A stretch of 51,235 bases of DNA from DASXVX01 sp036504075 (GTDB taxonomy: Bacteria > Bacillota > Sulfobacillia > Symbiobacteriales > Symbiobacteriaceae), in the NCBI GenBank assembly GCA_036504075.1, contig DASXVX010000049.1, forward strand, positions 1-51,235, given 5' to 3'. The notes under the pieces were generated by a model. That model was not told where the DNA came from. It did no database searches and saw nothing but the letters and a program-made list of their open reading frames with translations. This document shows positions 40,444 to 47,740 of this stretch, piece after piece. The first letter of the stretch is position 1. Every line of letters begins with the position of its first letter. A program made the position numbers and the translations under genes.

Positions 40444-40459
40444 AATCTGCGTCATCTGC
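40444..40459 (+). repeat. ATCTGCG pair downstream of the GxxExxY gene
   Basis: ATCTGCG at 40444 and 40453, nine bases apart, then GCCAATAATG. The ending closely matches the end of the array at 216-240 (GCCAAAAAATG). It starts ten bases after the stop codon. Confidence 0.82.
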
Positions 40460-40533
40460 GGCCAATAATGCTCCATAATCCCAACCGCAGTACTGAACCG
40501 GTGAAAGAACCGGCAAGAACCCCCAAAAATAAC

Positions 40534-40557
40534 GGGCGCCGGCAGTCGCCGGCGCCC
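40534..40557 (-). terminator. Terminator of the NarL-type regulator gene
   Basis: A perfect 10-bp stem (GGGCGCCGGC with GCCGGCGCCC), four-base loop, and on the minus strand GTTATTTTT. It also faces the GxxExxY gene. Confidence 0.88.
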
Positions 40558-40564
40558 ACCTGTA

Positions 40565-41215
40565 TCACGCTTCAATCAGGCCAATCCGGATCGCGTACCG
40601 CACCAGTTCCGTCCGGTCGTGGATGCCCAGCTTATCCAGGATGTTGGACCGGTGCGTCTGGACCGTCTTCTCGCTGATGAACAGCTTCTTGGCGATCTCC
40701 GCGTTGGTGTGGCCTTCGGCCACCAGGATCAGAATCTCCCGCTCCCGCGGGGTCAGAGGGCTTGGTTCGTCCTTATCCGAGAGCTGGTTGGCGGGCCGCG
40801 TGACGTAGCCGCTGACCACCGCCCGGGTGACCACCGGGTCCAGAATCGCCTGACCCTGCATGACCGTCCGAATGGCCTGCACCAGGTCGGCCGCCGCCGA
40901 GCGCTTGACGATGTACCCGTCGGCGCCCGCCTTCAGCAGTTCCAGCACGTATGGCTCCTCTTCGTGCATGGTCAGGCCGATGACCCGGGTCTCCGGCCGG
41001 TCCGCTTTGATCCGGCGGGTCGCCTCGATACCGCTCAGGTCCGGCAGCGAAATGTCCATGATCACCACGTCAGGCTTCAGTTCCTGGGCCAGCCGGCAGG
41101 CCTCTTCACCCCGGCCCGCCTCCGCCACCAGTTCGAAGTCTGGCTCCGACTGCAGCACCATGCGCACTCCCTGACGCACCATGATGTGGTCGTCGCAGAT
41201 CAGCACTCGAATCAT
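40565..41215 (-). CDS. NarL/LuxR-type response regulator
   Basis: The 216-residue regulator has a receiver domain (Asp pair in ICDDH about 8-9, phospho-Asp in VVIMDISLPD about 54, Lys in YIVKRS about 105) and a LuxR-type helix-turn-helix (LTPREREILILVAEGHTNAEIAKKLFISEKTVQTHRSNI, about 153-192). The ATG at 41215 lies inside the kinase gene: the two coding regions overlap by about 110 bp in different frames. The classical site is poor (GAGG abuts the ATG), which suggests coupling to kinase translation. Confidence 0.92.
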   Translation of the reverse strand: MIRVLICDDHIMVRQGVRMVLQSEPDFELVAEAGRGEEACRLAQELKPDVVIMDISLPDLSGIEATRRIKADRPETRVIGLTMHEEEPYVLELLKAGADGYIVKRSAAADLVQAIRTVMQGQAILDPVVTRAVVSGYVTRPANQLSDKDEPSPLTPREREILILVAEGHTNAEIAKKLFISEKTVQTHRSNILDKLGIHDRTELVRYAIRIGLIEA

Positions 41216-43073
41216 CCTCGTCAACCGCCCCTTCCGCTCCGGTTGGCAGTTCCGCGTACAGGCGGGTGCCGGCGCCGGGCGCCGACTCAACCGTCAGGCT
41301 GCCGCCGGCCAGGGCGATCCGTTCCTTCAGCCCTGCCAGGCCCATGCCGGTACTGCGTCCCTTCTGCCCCTTACTAGAGACATCCATTCCGCGTCCGTCG
41401 TCGGATACCTCCACGGTGAGCCAACTTCCTTGCCGGAGGACGCGGATTTGGAGCGTTTTGGCGTTTGCATGCTTGATGGTATTGGTGCAGGCCTCCTGAA
41501 CGAGTCGGAAGACGCTGATTTCGATGTGGCCGGGAAGCCGCTGATTCAGGCCCTTCACGTCCACGGCGGTTTTCAGCCCGCTGGGCTCGTACCGCTTGAC
41601 CAGCCAGCGAATCGCCGCCTCCAGCCCGAGGTCGTCCAGCACCGTCGGCCGCATTTCGTGAATCACCCGCCGGACTTCCGCCAGCGTCGACTCCGCCATG
41701 TCCCGCACGACGGCCAGTTGCTTGCGCAGGGCGGCTTCGTCTATGGGATGGCGGACCAGGAAGTCCAGGTTGACCACCAGGGCGGTCAGCGCCTGCCCGG
41801 TCTCGTCGTGCAGCTCGCGGGCGATGCGGCGCCGCTCATCCTCCTGGGCGGTGATCAACTGCGCCATCAGCCGGCCCCGGGCCGCTTCTTTCGCCTTCAG
41901 CTCGTCGTACAGCCGTGCCCGGTCCAGCGCCAGGCCGATCTGCTCGCCCATGGCCGTCAGCATTTCCATGTCCGCCGGGGCGAAGAAGCGGCCGGCCGGC
42001 GCCAGCAGCACCATGACGCCCTGCACTTCGCCGTCGGTGCCCAGCGGGATCGTCAGGTGCCGCCCGGAGGGACGGCCCACTTCGTGAGTCAGCCGGACGC
42101 AGGCCAGGTCCACCACGGAGGAGGTCAGCCTCTTAGGGTCAACGGGCCGGATGCACAGGCAGGTGTCGATCGGGTACTCCGGGCGGTGCAGCCCGTGCCG
42201 GGCCCACTCCGGAAACCCGATGGCCGCCCCTACGTTCCAGCCGCCTTCGGCCCCGCCCCGGCCAGTCTCCCGGAGCAGAATCCAGCCGTGGGTGACCCGG
42301 AGCGTGCCCGCGACCGCTTTTAGCGCCTCGTCCAGCGACTCCTGGGTGGAAAGCGGATGGTTCAGCCGTTCCAGCGTCCGGGAGAAGAGCCGGACCGCCC
42401 GCTCATGCTCCCAGGCCTGCCAGGTGACGGCGGCGGAGAACAGCAGGGAGAAACTGGCGTGGCCGCCGATCTCCCAGGTGGCGCCATGCCGCGCCGGCCC
42501 GAAGAAATAGCCCGCCGTGTGGGCGGCGCCCAGCAGATACCCGAGGAAGAAGAGCCAGCGGGTGACTTCGATGCTACCCGTGCCAATGCTACCCGTGCCA
42601 ATGCTACCCGAGCCCATGCTGCCCGAGCCCATGCTGCCGGTGCCCAGGGGCGACGCCAGCCATGCCGACCCGAGGAAGCAGAAAATCACCAGGGTCATGG
42701 TGGGAATCGTGACCGGGGCGTGCAGCAGGAAGCCCAGCAGCACCGAGGCGGCGAGCGCGGCGCCCACGCCCAGGGCATAAGGTGTCCGGAGCCGGAAGGC
42801 CCGGCCCTCGCGCTCCACCTGCCCGGCGAGAAACGCCACGGCGGCGCCGGCAAAGCTGAGATCCCGCAGCATGGGCGCCATGGCATCCAGGCCCATGCGG
42901 GTCAGGAACATGCCCAACACGTGAACGGCCAGCAAGAGCCAGGCCAGGCCCCAGGTCAGCAAAGAGCGTTCGCGGGCCTGGAAGTACCGCCAGAGCAGCG
43001 CCCAGCTCACCGCCAGATGAAACCCAACACCCACGGCAATCAGTGGCAAGTGCCACGCTTCGGGTACGGACAT
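41106..43073 (-). CDS. Sensor histidine kinase (HPK7/NarX-like) with membrane and GAF domains
   Basis: The 655-residue kinase has about six to eight membrane helices (1-235), a loop made of GTGSM/GSGSM/GTGSI units (about 145-167, from 15-bp tandem DNA repeats), a GAF-like domain (about 265-420), then HisKA_3 with the phospho-acceptor in RIARELHDETGQAL (about 450) and a HATPase (GRGM, GMGLAGLKER). The last 40 residues (from about 615) run out of frame over the regulator gene and look non-native (GGGGGPG end), so the natural stop may have been lost. The ligand is unknown. Confidence 0.88.
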   Translation of the reverse strand: MSVPEAWHLPLIAVGVGFHLAVSWALLWRYFQARERSLLTWGLAWLLLAVHVLGMFLTRMGLDAMAPMLRDLSFAGAAVAFLAGQVEREGRAFRLRTPYALGVGAALAASVLLGFLLHAPVTIPTMTLVIFCFLGSAWLASPLGTGSMGSGSMGSGSIGTGSIGTGSIEVTRWLFFLGYLLGAAHTAGYFFGPARHGATWEIGGHASFSLLFSAAVTWQAWEHERAVRLFSRTLERLNHPLSTQESLDEALKAVAGTLRVTHGWILLRETGRGGAEGGWNVGAAIGFPEWARHGLHRPEYPIDTCLCIRPVDPKRLTSSVVDLACVRLTHEVGRPSGRHLTIPLGTDGEVQGVMVLLAPAGRFFAPADMEMLTAMGEQIGLALDRARLYDELKAKEAARGRLMAQLITAQEDERRRIARELHDETGQALTALVVNLDFLVRHPIDEAALRKQLAVVRDMAESTLAEVRRVIHEMRPTVLDDLGLEAAIRWLVKRYEPSGLKTAVDVKGLNQRLPGHIEISVFRLVQEACTNTIKHANAKTLQIRVLRQGSWLTVEVSDDGRGMDVSSKGQKGRSTGMGLAGLKERIALAGGSLTVESAPGAGTRLYAELPTGAEGAVDEDDSSADLRRPHHGASGSAHGAAVGARLRTGGGGGPG

Positions 43074-43147
43074 GGTACATCCCGCCTTAATAGTCCGATA
43101 CCCGCCATTGTAGCCGTTTGGCTCCGTGGCGGGTAGGCACGAAATCG

Positions 43148-43576
43148 CTATTGGGACTTCGGCACGACCAAATGGAACAGGGCGGACTTTTCGGTACCGT
43201 CCGGCAGGGTCGCCAGGACCCGGACCAGCCACGGCCCATCCATGTTGATCGTGCTGTCGTCGGCTTCCCACCGGGTCTGGTTCGTGGCAGCCTGCTTCAG
43301 ATCGGCTACCTGACCGTGCCCCATCGCTGCCATGATCACCTGCGCCTCCACGGCGGCAACATCTTTGCGGTCCAGGGTCACCACCAGGTGATTCGTGCCG
43401 ATCTGGTACGGTTCGACGAGCAAGGTGATCTTGAGGCCACTCGCATCGTCCGTCTCCTTGAAACCGCTGGCTGCCTGGGCGACGTGGCCTGCGGTTACGG
43501 GTCCGGCACTGTTGCACCCGGTGAGGGTGGCCACGAGGGCCACCCCCGCCAGGGTCAAAGCCAGGTATTTCTGCAT
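43148..43576 (-). CDS. YtkA-like lipoprotein
   Basis: The 142-residue lipoprotein has a signal peptide with lipobox LTGC (Cys about 21) and a single beta-sandwich domain with DASGLKITLLVEPYQIGTNHLVV and VIMAAMGHGQVADL, as in YtkA/FixH-type proteins. Related proteins occur with copper enzymes, and the Met/His pair could bind Cu; this is inference. It starts seven bases after the multicopper oxidase stop and is surely cotranscribed with it. Confidence 0.78.
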   Translation of the reverse strand: MQKYLALTLAGVALVATLTGCNSAGPVTAGHVAQAASGFKETDDASGLKITLLVEPYQIGTNHLVVTLDRKDVAAVEAQVIMAAMGHGQVADLKQAATNQTRWEADDSTINMDGPWLVRVLATLPDGTEKSALFHLVVPKSQ

Positions 43577-43583
43577 CGTTTGC

Positions 43584-44591
43584 TTACTTCTTGCCGATAA
43601 CCAGGAATGTGGCGCCGCCCAGGTACTCGCCATTATTCAGGACATTCTCAAGCTGGTGGTCGTGGAACGGGTAGATGCCTTCACGGAGCGTGATCAGAAC
43701 GTCCATGCGCTCGCCGGGGTTGACGGTGAACACGTCACGCTGGTAGGGCTGCGGCACGTTGTAGCCGTCGAGCGCAAGGACCGTGCCGCCGTAGCCGTGG
43801 CTGTGCATGGAGAACGCCCGGTAGCCGACGTTGACGAACCGCATCAGCACCTTGTCGCCAACCTTGCCTTCGATCGGGACGGTCTCCGGGAAGACCTTGC
43901 CGTTGATGGAGAAGTAGTTGTAGTCCTGGTTCGTCCGCGCCTTGAGCGGATCGTTCTTGCCATCGCCGACGGCCCAGTCGTCCAGCATCAGGGTGTATTC
44001 CTTATCCCACTTATACTGCGGATCCTTCGGCGGATCCTTCGGCTCCACGATCAGCGCACCGTAGAGGCCCATGTCGAGGTGGTAGTAGGTGGCCACGTGG
44101 CAGTGGTAGAACTGGGTGCCGGGGTTCTGGGCGACGAAGTCGTAGACGAACTCCTGGTTGGGGTTTACGGCGGCGGAAGTCGCCGGGACGCCGTCATTCT
44201 GCTGGTCTACGCCCAACTGGCCGTGGAAGTGAATGGAGTGCGGCTGCGAGCTGGTGTTCCGGAAGTGGACCTTGACATGATCGCCCACCTTGACCCGGAT
44301 TTCCGGGCCGGGAAGCGTGCCGTTGAAGGTCCAGGCCGGAATCGTGACGCCCTTCATGAGATCCCACTGCTTCTCTTCAACCCAGATATAAAAGTTCTTG
44401 ACGCCGTCTTTCTCTTCGAAGAACTTGTCGTACTTGTTGACCGGCTTGCCGGCGAGCGGAATGGGGTTGGACTTGGGGGCGTTGGAAACAGTCGCGGTCT
44501 TGGAGTCAGCAGCCGGCTTGCCGGAGCACCCGGCCAGCACGACGGCGGTGGCCAGGGCCAGGACAGCGGCGGTCAGTAGCGGCTTCTTCAC
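43584..44591 (-). CDS. Two-domain multicopper oxidase lipoprotein
   Basis: The 335-residue protein is a lipoprotein (lipobox LAGC, about residue 21) with two cupredoxin domains. Domain 1 has the copper motifs HSIHFHG (about 123) and the HCH...HLDM signature (about 175-186), which provides type 1 and type 2/3 ligands. Domain 2 has FSMHSHG and FHDHQ. Two-domain oxidases work as trimers; NirK-like and laccase-like members exist and cannot be separated here. GTG 44591 follows GGGAG. It diverges from a feoAB operon with a Fur-like site, so a role as a ferroxidase or in metal stress is conceivable. Confidence 0.85.
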   Translation of the reverse strand: MKKPLLTAAVLALATAVVLAGCSGKPAADSKTATVSNAPKSNPIPLAGKPVNKYDKFFEEKDGVKNFYIWVEEKQWDLMKGVTIPAWTFNGTLPGPEIRVKVGDHVKVHFRNTSSQPHSIHFHGQLGVDQQNDGVPATSAAVNPNQEFVYDFVAQNPGTQFYHCHVATYYHLDMGLYGALIVEPKDPPKDPQYKWDKEYTLMLDDWAVGDGKNDPLKARTNQDYNYFSINGKVFPETVPIEGKVGDKVLMRFVNVGYRAFSMHSHGYGGTVLALDGYNVPQPYQRDVFTVNPGERMDVLITLREGIYPFHDHQLENVLNNGEYLGGATFLVIGKK

Positions 44592-44694
44592 TGCGCATAC
44601 TCCCTTTCGGTAATAACGGGCCTCGGTGTACTTCCATCCTACCGGTTTCGAGCATAAGGGCCTATCGGGACTCACCCGTATCCTAATACGTAGA

Positions 44695-44723
44695 CTTTTA
44701 GACTCTGGTTCTACTCTCTCCAA
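44695..44723 (-). promoter_or_regulatory. Putative promoter of the multicopper oxidase operon
   Basis: On the minus strand TTGGAG (44723-44718) and TAAAAG (44700-44695) are spaced by 17 bp, about 104 bp before the GTG. Confidence 0.4.
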
Positions 44724-44806
44724 TGTACTTAATAAAATCGTAATAGTAGGTGGACAAAACTGTCCATTGGGCACTTGGCAGATATGGAATTCAGCTTCAT
44801 AATGGT

Positions 44807-44825
44807 GATAACGATAATCAATCGA
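44807..44825 (+). promoter_or_regulatory. Fur-like box upstream of feoA2
   Basis: GATAACGATAATCAATCGA matches 14 of 19 positions of the consensus Fur box, compared with 19 of 19 at the first feo operon. It lies about 50 bp before feoA2, in the divergent region shared with the multicopper oxidase operon. Confidence 0.6.
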
Positions 44826-44873
44826 ACCGGAGCGGCTCGTAAAACAGGTGTCGCATTTAGAAGGTGGCAAACT

Positions 44874-45101
44874 ATGAAGCTAATCGAAGCGGTTCCCGGG
44901 CAGGAGTTCGTAATCACGGATATCGCTGACGACTTTGTTCGTCTTCAGGCCATTCGCTTCGGCATCGCAGAAGGCGCCCGTGCCATTTGTCAGACGGTGC
45001 TGCCGGGTGGTCCGGTGGTCGTGCGCAAGGGCAAGCAGGAAATGGCCCTTGGTCGCAATCTGGCGAGCCGGATCCAGGTCCGGCCTGTGGAGGGAAAATA
45101 A
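44874..45101 (+). CDS. feoA: Ferrous iron transport protein A, second copy
   Basis: A 75-residue FeoA-type SH3 protein (MKLIEAVPGQEFVI, then RLQAIRFGIAEGARA and GPVVVRKGKQEMALGRNLASRI). Its motifs differ from the first copy. ATG 44874 follows AAGGTGG; the longer in-frame start at 44775 would overlap the Fur-like box. Its stop overlaps the FeoB start by one base (TAATG), a coupling unlike the 20-base gap in the first operon. Confidence 0.88.
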   Translation: MKLIEAVPGQEFVITDIADDFVRLQAIRFGIAEGARAICQTVLPGGPVVVRKGKQEMALGRNLASRIQVRPVEGK

Positions 45102-46939
45102 TGGCGCACGACTGCTGCGAAACCGTTATGGTCAACGCGCCACCGGGCGCGCTGAAAGTGGTGCTGGTGGGAAACCCGAACGTGGGCAAGTCGGCCGTTT
45201 TTCACGCCCTCACCGGCGTCTACGTGGAGGTCTCCAACTATCCGGGCACCACGGTGGACATCAACTCCGGGCGCATGGGCGAGGCCGTAATCTACGACAC
45301 GCCCGGCGTCTACGGCGTATCGGCATTTAATGAAGAGGAGCGGGTGGCCCGGGAGATGATCATGCAGGCCGAGACGGTGGTCAACGTGGTTGATGCCGCC
45401 CACCTGGACCGGGACCTGTTCCTGACGCTCCAGCTTATCGACATGGGCTTTCCCACGGTGGTCGCCCTGAACATGATGGACGAGGCGGCAGCCCAGGGGC
45501 TGGCTGTGGATGTGGACCGGCTTTCGGCGCTGCTGGGTGTCGAGGTGATCCCGACGGTGGCGGTGAAGGGTCAGGGGGTCGGGGAACTGAAGGCAGCCGT
45601 CCTCCGGGCCCGCCGCGGACACCGGACGCCGGCCATCGCTCCGCTTCTGCCGGACCTGTCCGCCCCCGCCGACGCCGTCCTGGTCGCCGAAGACGACGAA
45701 GTCGTCTGCCACGCCCACGGGCTGGCGCTTCCGGGCACCCGGGAGGAGATTTACCGGCTGCGCCGGGAGCGGGCGGACGATACAGCCGTCAAAGTCATCA
45801 AGGAGACGAACCGCGGTGCCAGCTTCGCCACGAGGCTGGGGCGCTGGTCGATTCAGCCGGTGACCGGACCGGCGATCATGCTCCTGTTCCTGATTGCCAT
45901 GTACTACATCGTGGGTGTCGGCCTGGCCCAGTGGCTGGTCAACATCACGGAGAAGACCTGGATGGACGGCTACTACGTGCCCTTTGTCACCGGTCTCGTC
46001 GCCCGGGTGGTCAGCCTGGACGGGTTCATCGGGCAGGTGCTGGCCGGCGAGTTCGGACTGCTCACCATGACCGTTTCCTATTTGATCGGCCTGCTGCTGC
46101 CGCTGGTGGTCGGGTTCTACCTCGTGCTCGCGTTCATGGAGGACTCCGGCTACCTGCCCCGGGTGGCGGTACTGGTGGACCGGCTCATGACCAAAGTTGG
46201 CCTGAACGGCCGAGCGGTCATCCCCATGATTCTCGGCTTCGGCTGCGTGACCATGGCCACCATGTCCACCCGGCTGATGGGGACGAAGCGGGAGCGGACC
46301 ATTGCCACGTTCCTGCTCTCCCTGGCGATTCCGTGTTCGGCCCAGCTCGCGGTCATCGCGGCCATGCTGGCACCGCTGGGGCTGCTCTACGGCCTGCTCT
46401 TTACCGCCATCTTGCTGGTCATTTACGGCGTGGCGGGGGTGGCCATGGACAAGATGTTGCCCGGCCGCTCCTCCGATTTGCTGATCGACCTGCCGCCGCT
46501 GCGGTGGCCGAACCCGAAGAACATTCTGCAGAAGAGTTACCTCAAGTCGAAGATGTTCATCATGGAGGCGGGACCGATTTTTGCGGTCGGCTCCGTGCTG
46601 GTGTCGGTGCTCTCGGCGTGGGGCATTCTGGAGCGTTTGCAGGGAGCCCTGGCTCCCGTTACCGTAGGCTGGCTGGGGCTGCCGAAGGAAGCCGCACGGG
46701 CGTTCATTATGGGTTTCGTCCGACGGGACTTTGGAGCGGCCGGTCTCTTCGACCTGACGCTGACGCCGCACCAGACCATGGTCAGCCTCATGACGATCAC
46801 GCTGTTTGTGCCCTGCATCGCTTCGGTGATGATCATGCTGAAGGAGCGGGGCAAAAAGGAAGGCATGCTCATGTGGGTAGCCGACCTGACCCTCGCAATC
46901 TTCATCGGCGGCCTGGTCAACCGGGCGCTGTTCTGGTAA
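45101..46939 (+). CDS. feoB: One-piece ferrous iron transporter FeoB
   Basis: The 612-residue protein joins a GTPase domain (G1 GNPNVGKS 24-31, G3 DTPG about 70, G4 NMMD about 125), a GDI region and a polytopic permease with two gate repeats (GYLPRVAVLVDR, GFGCVT, IPCSAQ; later VPCIASV). It is a short form without an extended C-terminus, and it starts with an N-terminal CC pair (Cys5, Cys6). It is distinct from the split FeoB at 5.2-7.3 kb, so the two may differ in affinity or in redox conditions. Confidence 0.95.
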   Translation: MAHDCCETVMVNAPPGALKVVLVGNPNVGKSAVFHALTGVYVEVSNYPGTTVDINSGRMGEAVIYDTPGVYGVSAFNEEERVAREMIMQAETVVNVVDAAHLDRDLFLTLQLIDMGFPTVVALNMMDEAAAQGLAVDVDRLSALLGVEVIPTVAVKGQGVGELKAAVLRARRGHRTPAIAPLLPDLSAPADAVLVAEDDEVVCHAHGLALPGTREEIYRLRRERADDTAVKVIKETNRGASFATRLGRWSIQPVTGPAIMLLFLIAMYYIVGVGLAQWLVNITEKTWMDGYYVPFVTGLVARVVSLDGFIGQVLAGEFGLLTMTVSYLIGLLLPLVVGFYLVLAFMEDSGYLPRVAVLVDRLMTKVGLNGRAVIPMILGFGCVTMATMSTRLMGTKRERTIATFLLSLAIPCSAQLAVIAAMLAPLGLLYGLLFTAILLVIYGVAGVAMDKMLPGRSSDLLIDLPPLRWPNPKNILQKSYLKSKMFIMEAGPIFAVGSVLVSVLSAWGILERLQGALAPVTVGWLGLPKEAARAFIMGFVRRDFGAAGLFDLTLTPHQTMVSLMTITLFVPCIASVMIMLKERGKKEGMLMWVADLTLAIFIGGLVNRALFW

Positions 46940-46951
46940 GGAGGCGGTCCC

Positions 46952-47119
46952 ATGAGCACGGCGTGCGATCCCAAGGGCCACTGTCCGCAGTGCGGCTACG
47001 AAAACGGAGCCGGTGTGCAACGGTGCGTCCGCTGCCGGTCGGCGCTGATGGTGCCGCAAGGATGCAGCGGGGCCTGCAGCAAGTGCCTGGCGCAACCGGT
47101 ACAGAAGAAAAACGGATAG
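46952..47119 (+). CDS. Small eight-cysteine protein downstream of feoB2
   Basis: A 55-residue protein beginning MSTACDPKGHCPQCGYENG. Two CxxC pairs (Cys11/14 and Cys25/28) form a zinc-ribbon or rubredoxin-like knuckle, and Cys38-x3-Cys42-x2-Cys45 is a CX3CX2C motif of the kind that binds [4Fe-4S]; Cys5 is extra. AAGGAGG lies 12 bases after the FeoB stop and about seven before the ATG. The gene fits between feoB and its terminator, so it is part of the operon. It takes the place of FeoC, but its cysteine pattern is not that of known FeoC. The role is inferred only from position. Confidence 0.8.
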   Translation: MSTACDPKGHCPQCGYENGAGVQRCVRCRSALMVPQGCSGACSKCLAQPVQKKNG

Positions 47120-47123
47120 CAGA

Positions 47124-47155
47124 CGGGCCGGCGGAGACTTCCGCCGGCCCGATTG
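47124..47155 (+). terminator. Terminator of the feoAB2 operon
   Basis: A perfect 12-bp stem (CGGGCCGGCGGA with TCCGCCGGCCCG) and four-base loop follow the Cys-rich gene by four bases; then ATTGTT. Confidence 0.8.
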
Positions 47156-47332
47156 TTCATCTTCCCGCCCTGTCGCCGCTCGTAATGTGGATGAAAGGGT
47201 TATAGTTGTAATTATCAGATACACCGAAAAGGTGGACCACTCGTATTCGATTGTAGTATTATTCAAGTGGGCAAATGAGTTACCCTTGTATAGCATTTGT
47301 AACTACTGTGTCAGGTAATGGGGGGTACCAAG

Positions 47333-47566
47333 ATGGAGTGTCAGGTGCAGAACGCACTACAGAGAACCGTCAAACTCGGAGATGGAAGTACCGCCTACGT
47401 GACCGAGACCTACGTATTGGTGCATGTTCTGGCTCGACAGGGATATCCGTTCTGGAAGCGGGTTTCTCTGTCTTCGCAGGTGGTTCCGGAGACGGACGAT
47501 CAGGCGGCACGCCTGCTTATCCATCAGGCGATCGATGTCCAGCGCGAGTTCGCTTTTGCCGACTAA
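47333..47566 (+). CDS. Small protein of unknown function (77 residues)
   Basis: No family is recognised. The protein reads as a small alpha/beta domain (TVKLGDGSTAYVTETYVLVHVLARQG, then DDQAARLLIHQAIDVQREFAF). The ATG at 47333 follows a GGGGGG stretch, and an in-frame ATG at 47318 is too early for it. A strong hairpin follows at 47599. The AT-rich 110 bp upstream probably hold its promoter. Confidence 0.62.
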   Translation: MECQVQNALQRTVKLGDGSTAYVTETYVLVHVLARQGYPFWKRVSLSSQVVPETDDQAARLLIHQAIDVQREFAFAD

Positions 47567-47598
47567 CCAATTCCCGGCAAGGCATCCATAGCGTTCAG

Positions 47599-47628
47599 GA
47601 GAGCGGCTGCCGGGGGACAGCCGCTCTC
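47599..47628 (+). terminator. Hairpin terminator
   Basis: An 11-bp perfect stem (GAGAGCGGCTG with CAGCCGCTCTC) and eight-base loop, 32 bases after the 77-residue gene. Only short T content follows. Confidence 0.65.
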
Positions 47629-47740
47629 TGCGCGCAATCCGCGGAATGTTACGAATGCGCCTTTTTCATAGGTGGGGCGTCTTGTAGCCTTTCTAACCTT
47701 GGAATATGCTGAAATCGTAAATACAATCCGGGGTGATGCC

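Noticed and set aside
44990..47296. A 768-codon open frame on the minus strand opposite feoA2-feoB2
   Set aside because: It is the GC-rich antisense shadow of an unmistakable FeoB; its translation is Arg/Gly/His-rich without any motif. The same holds for the long antisense frames over the chemoreceptor (28.6-30.6 kb), the ABC genes (48.6-50.7 kb) and feoB (5.8-7.4 kb).
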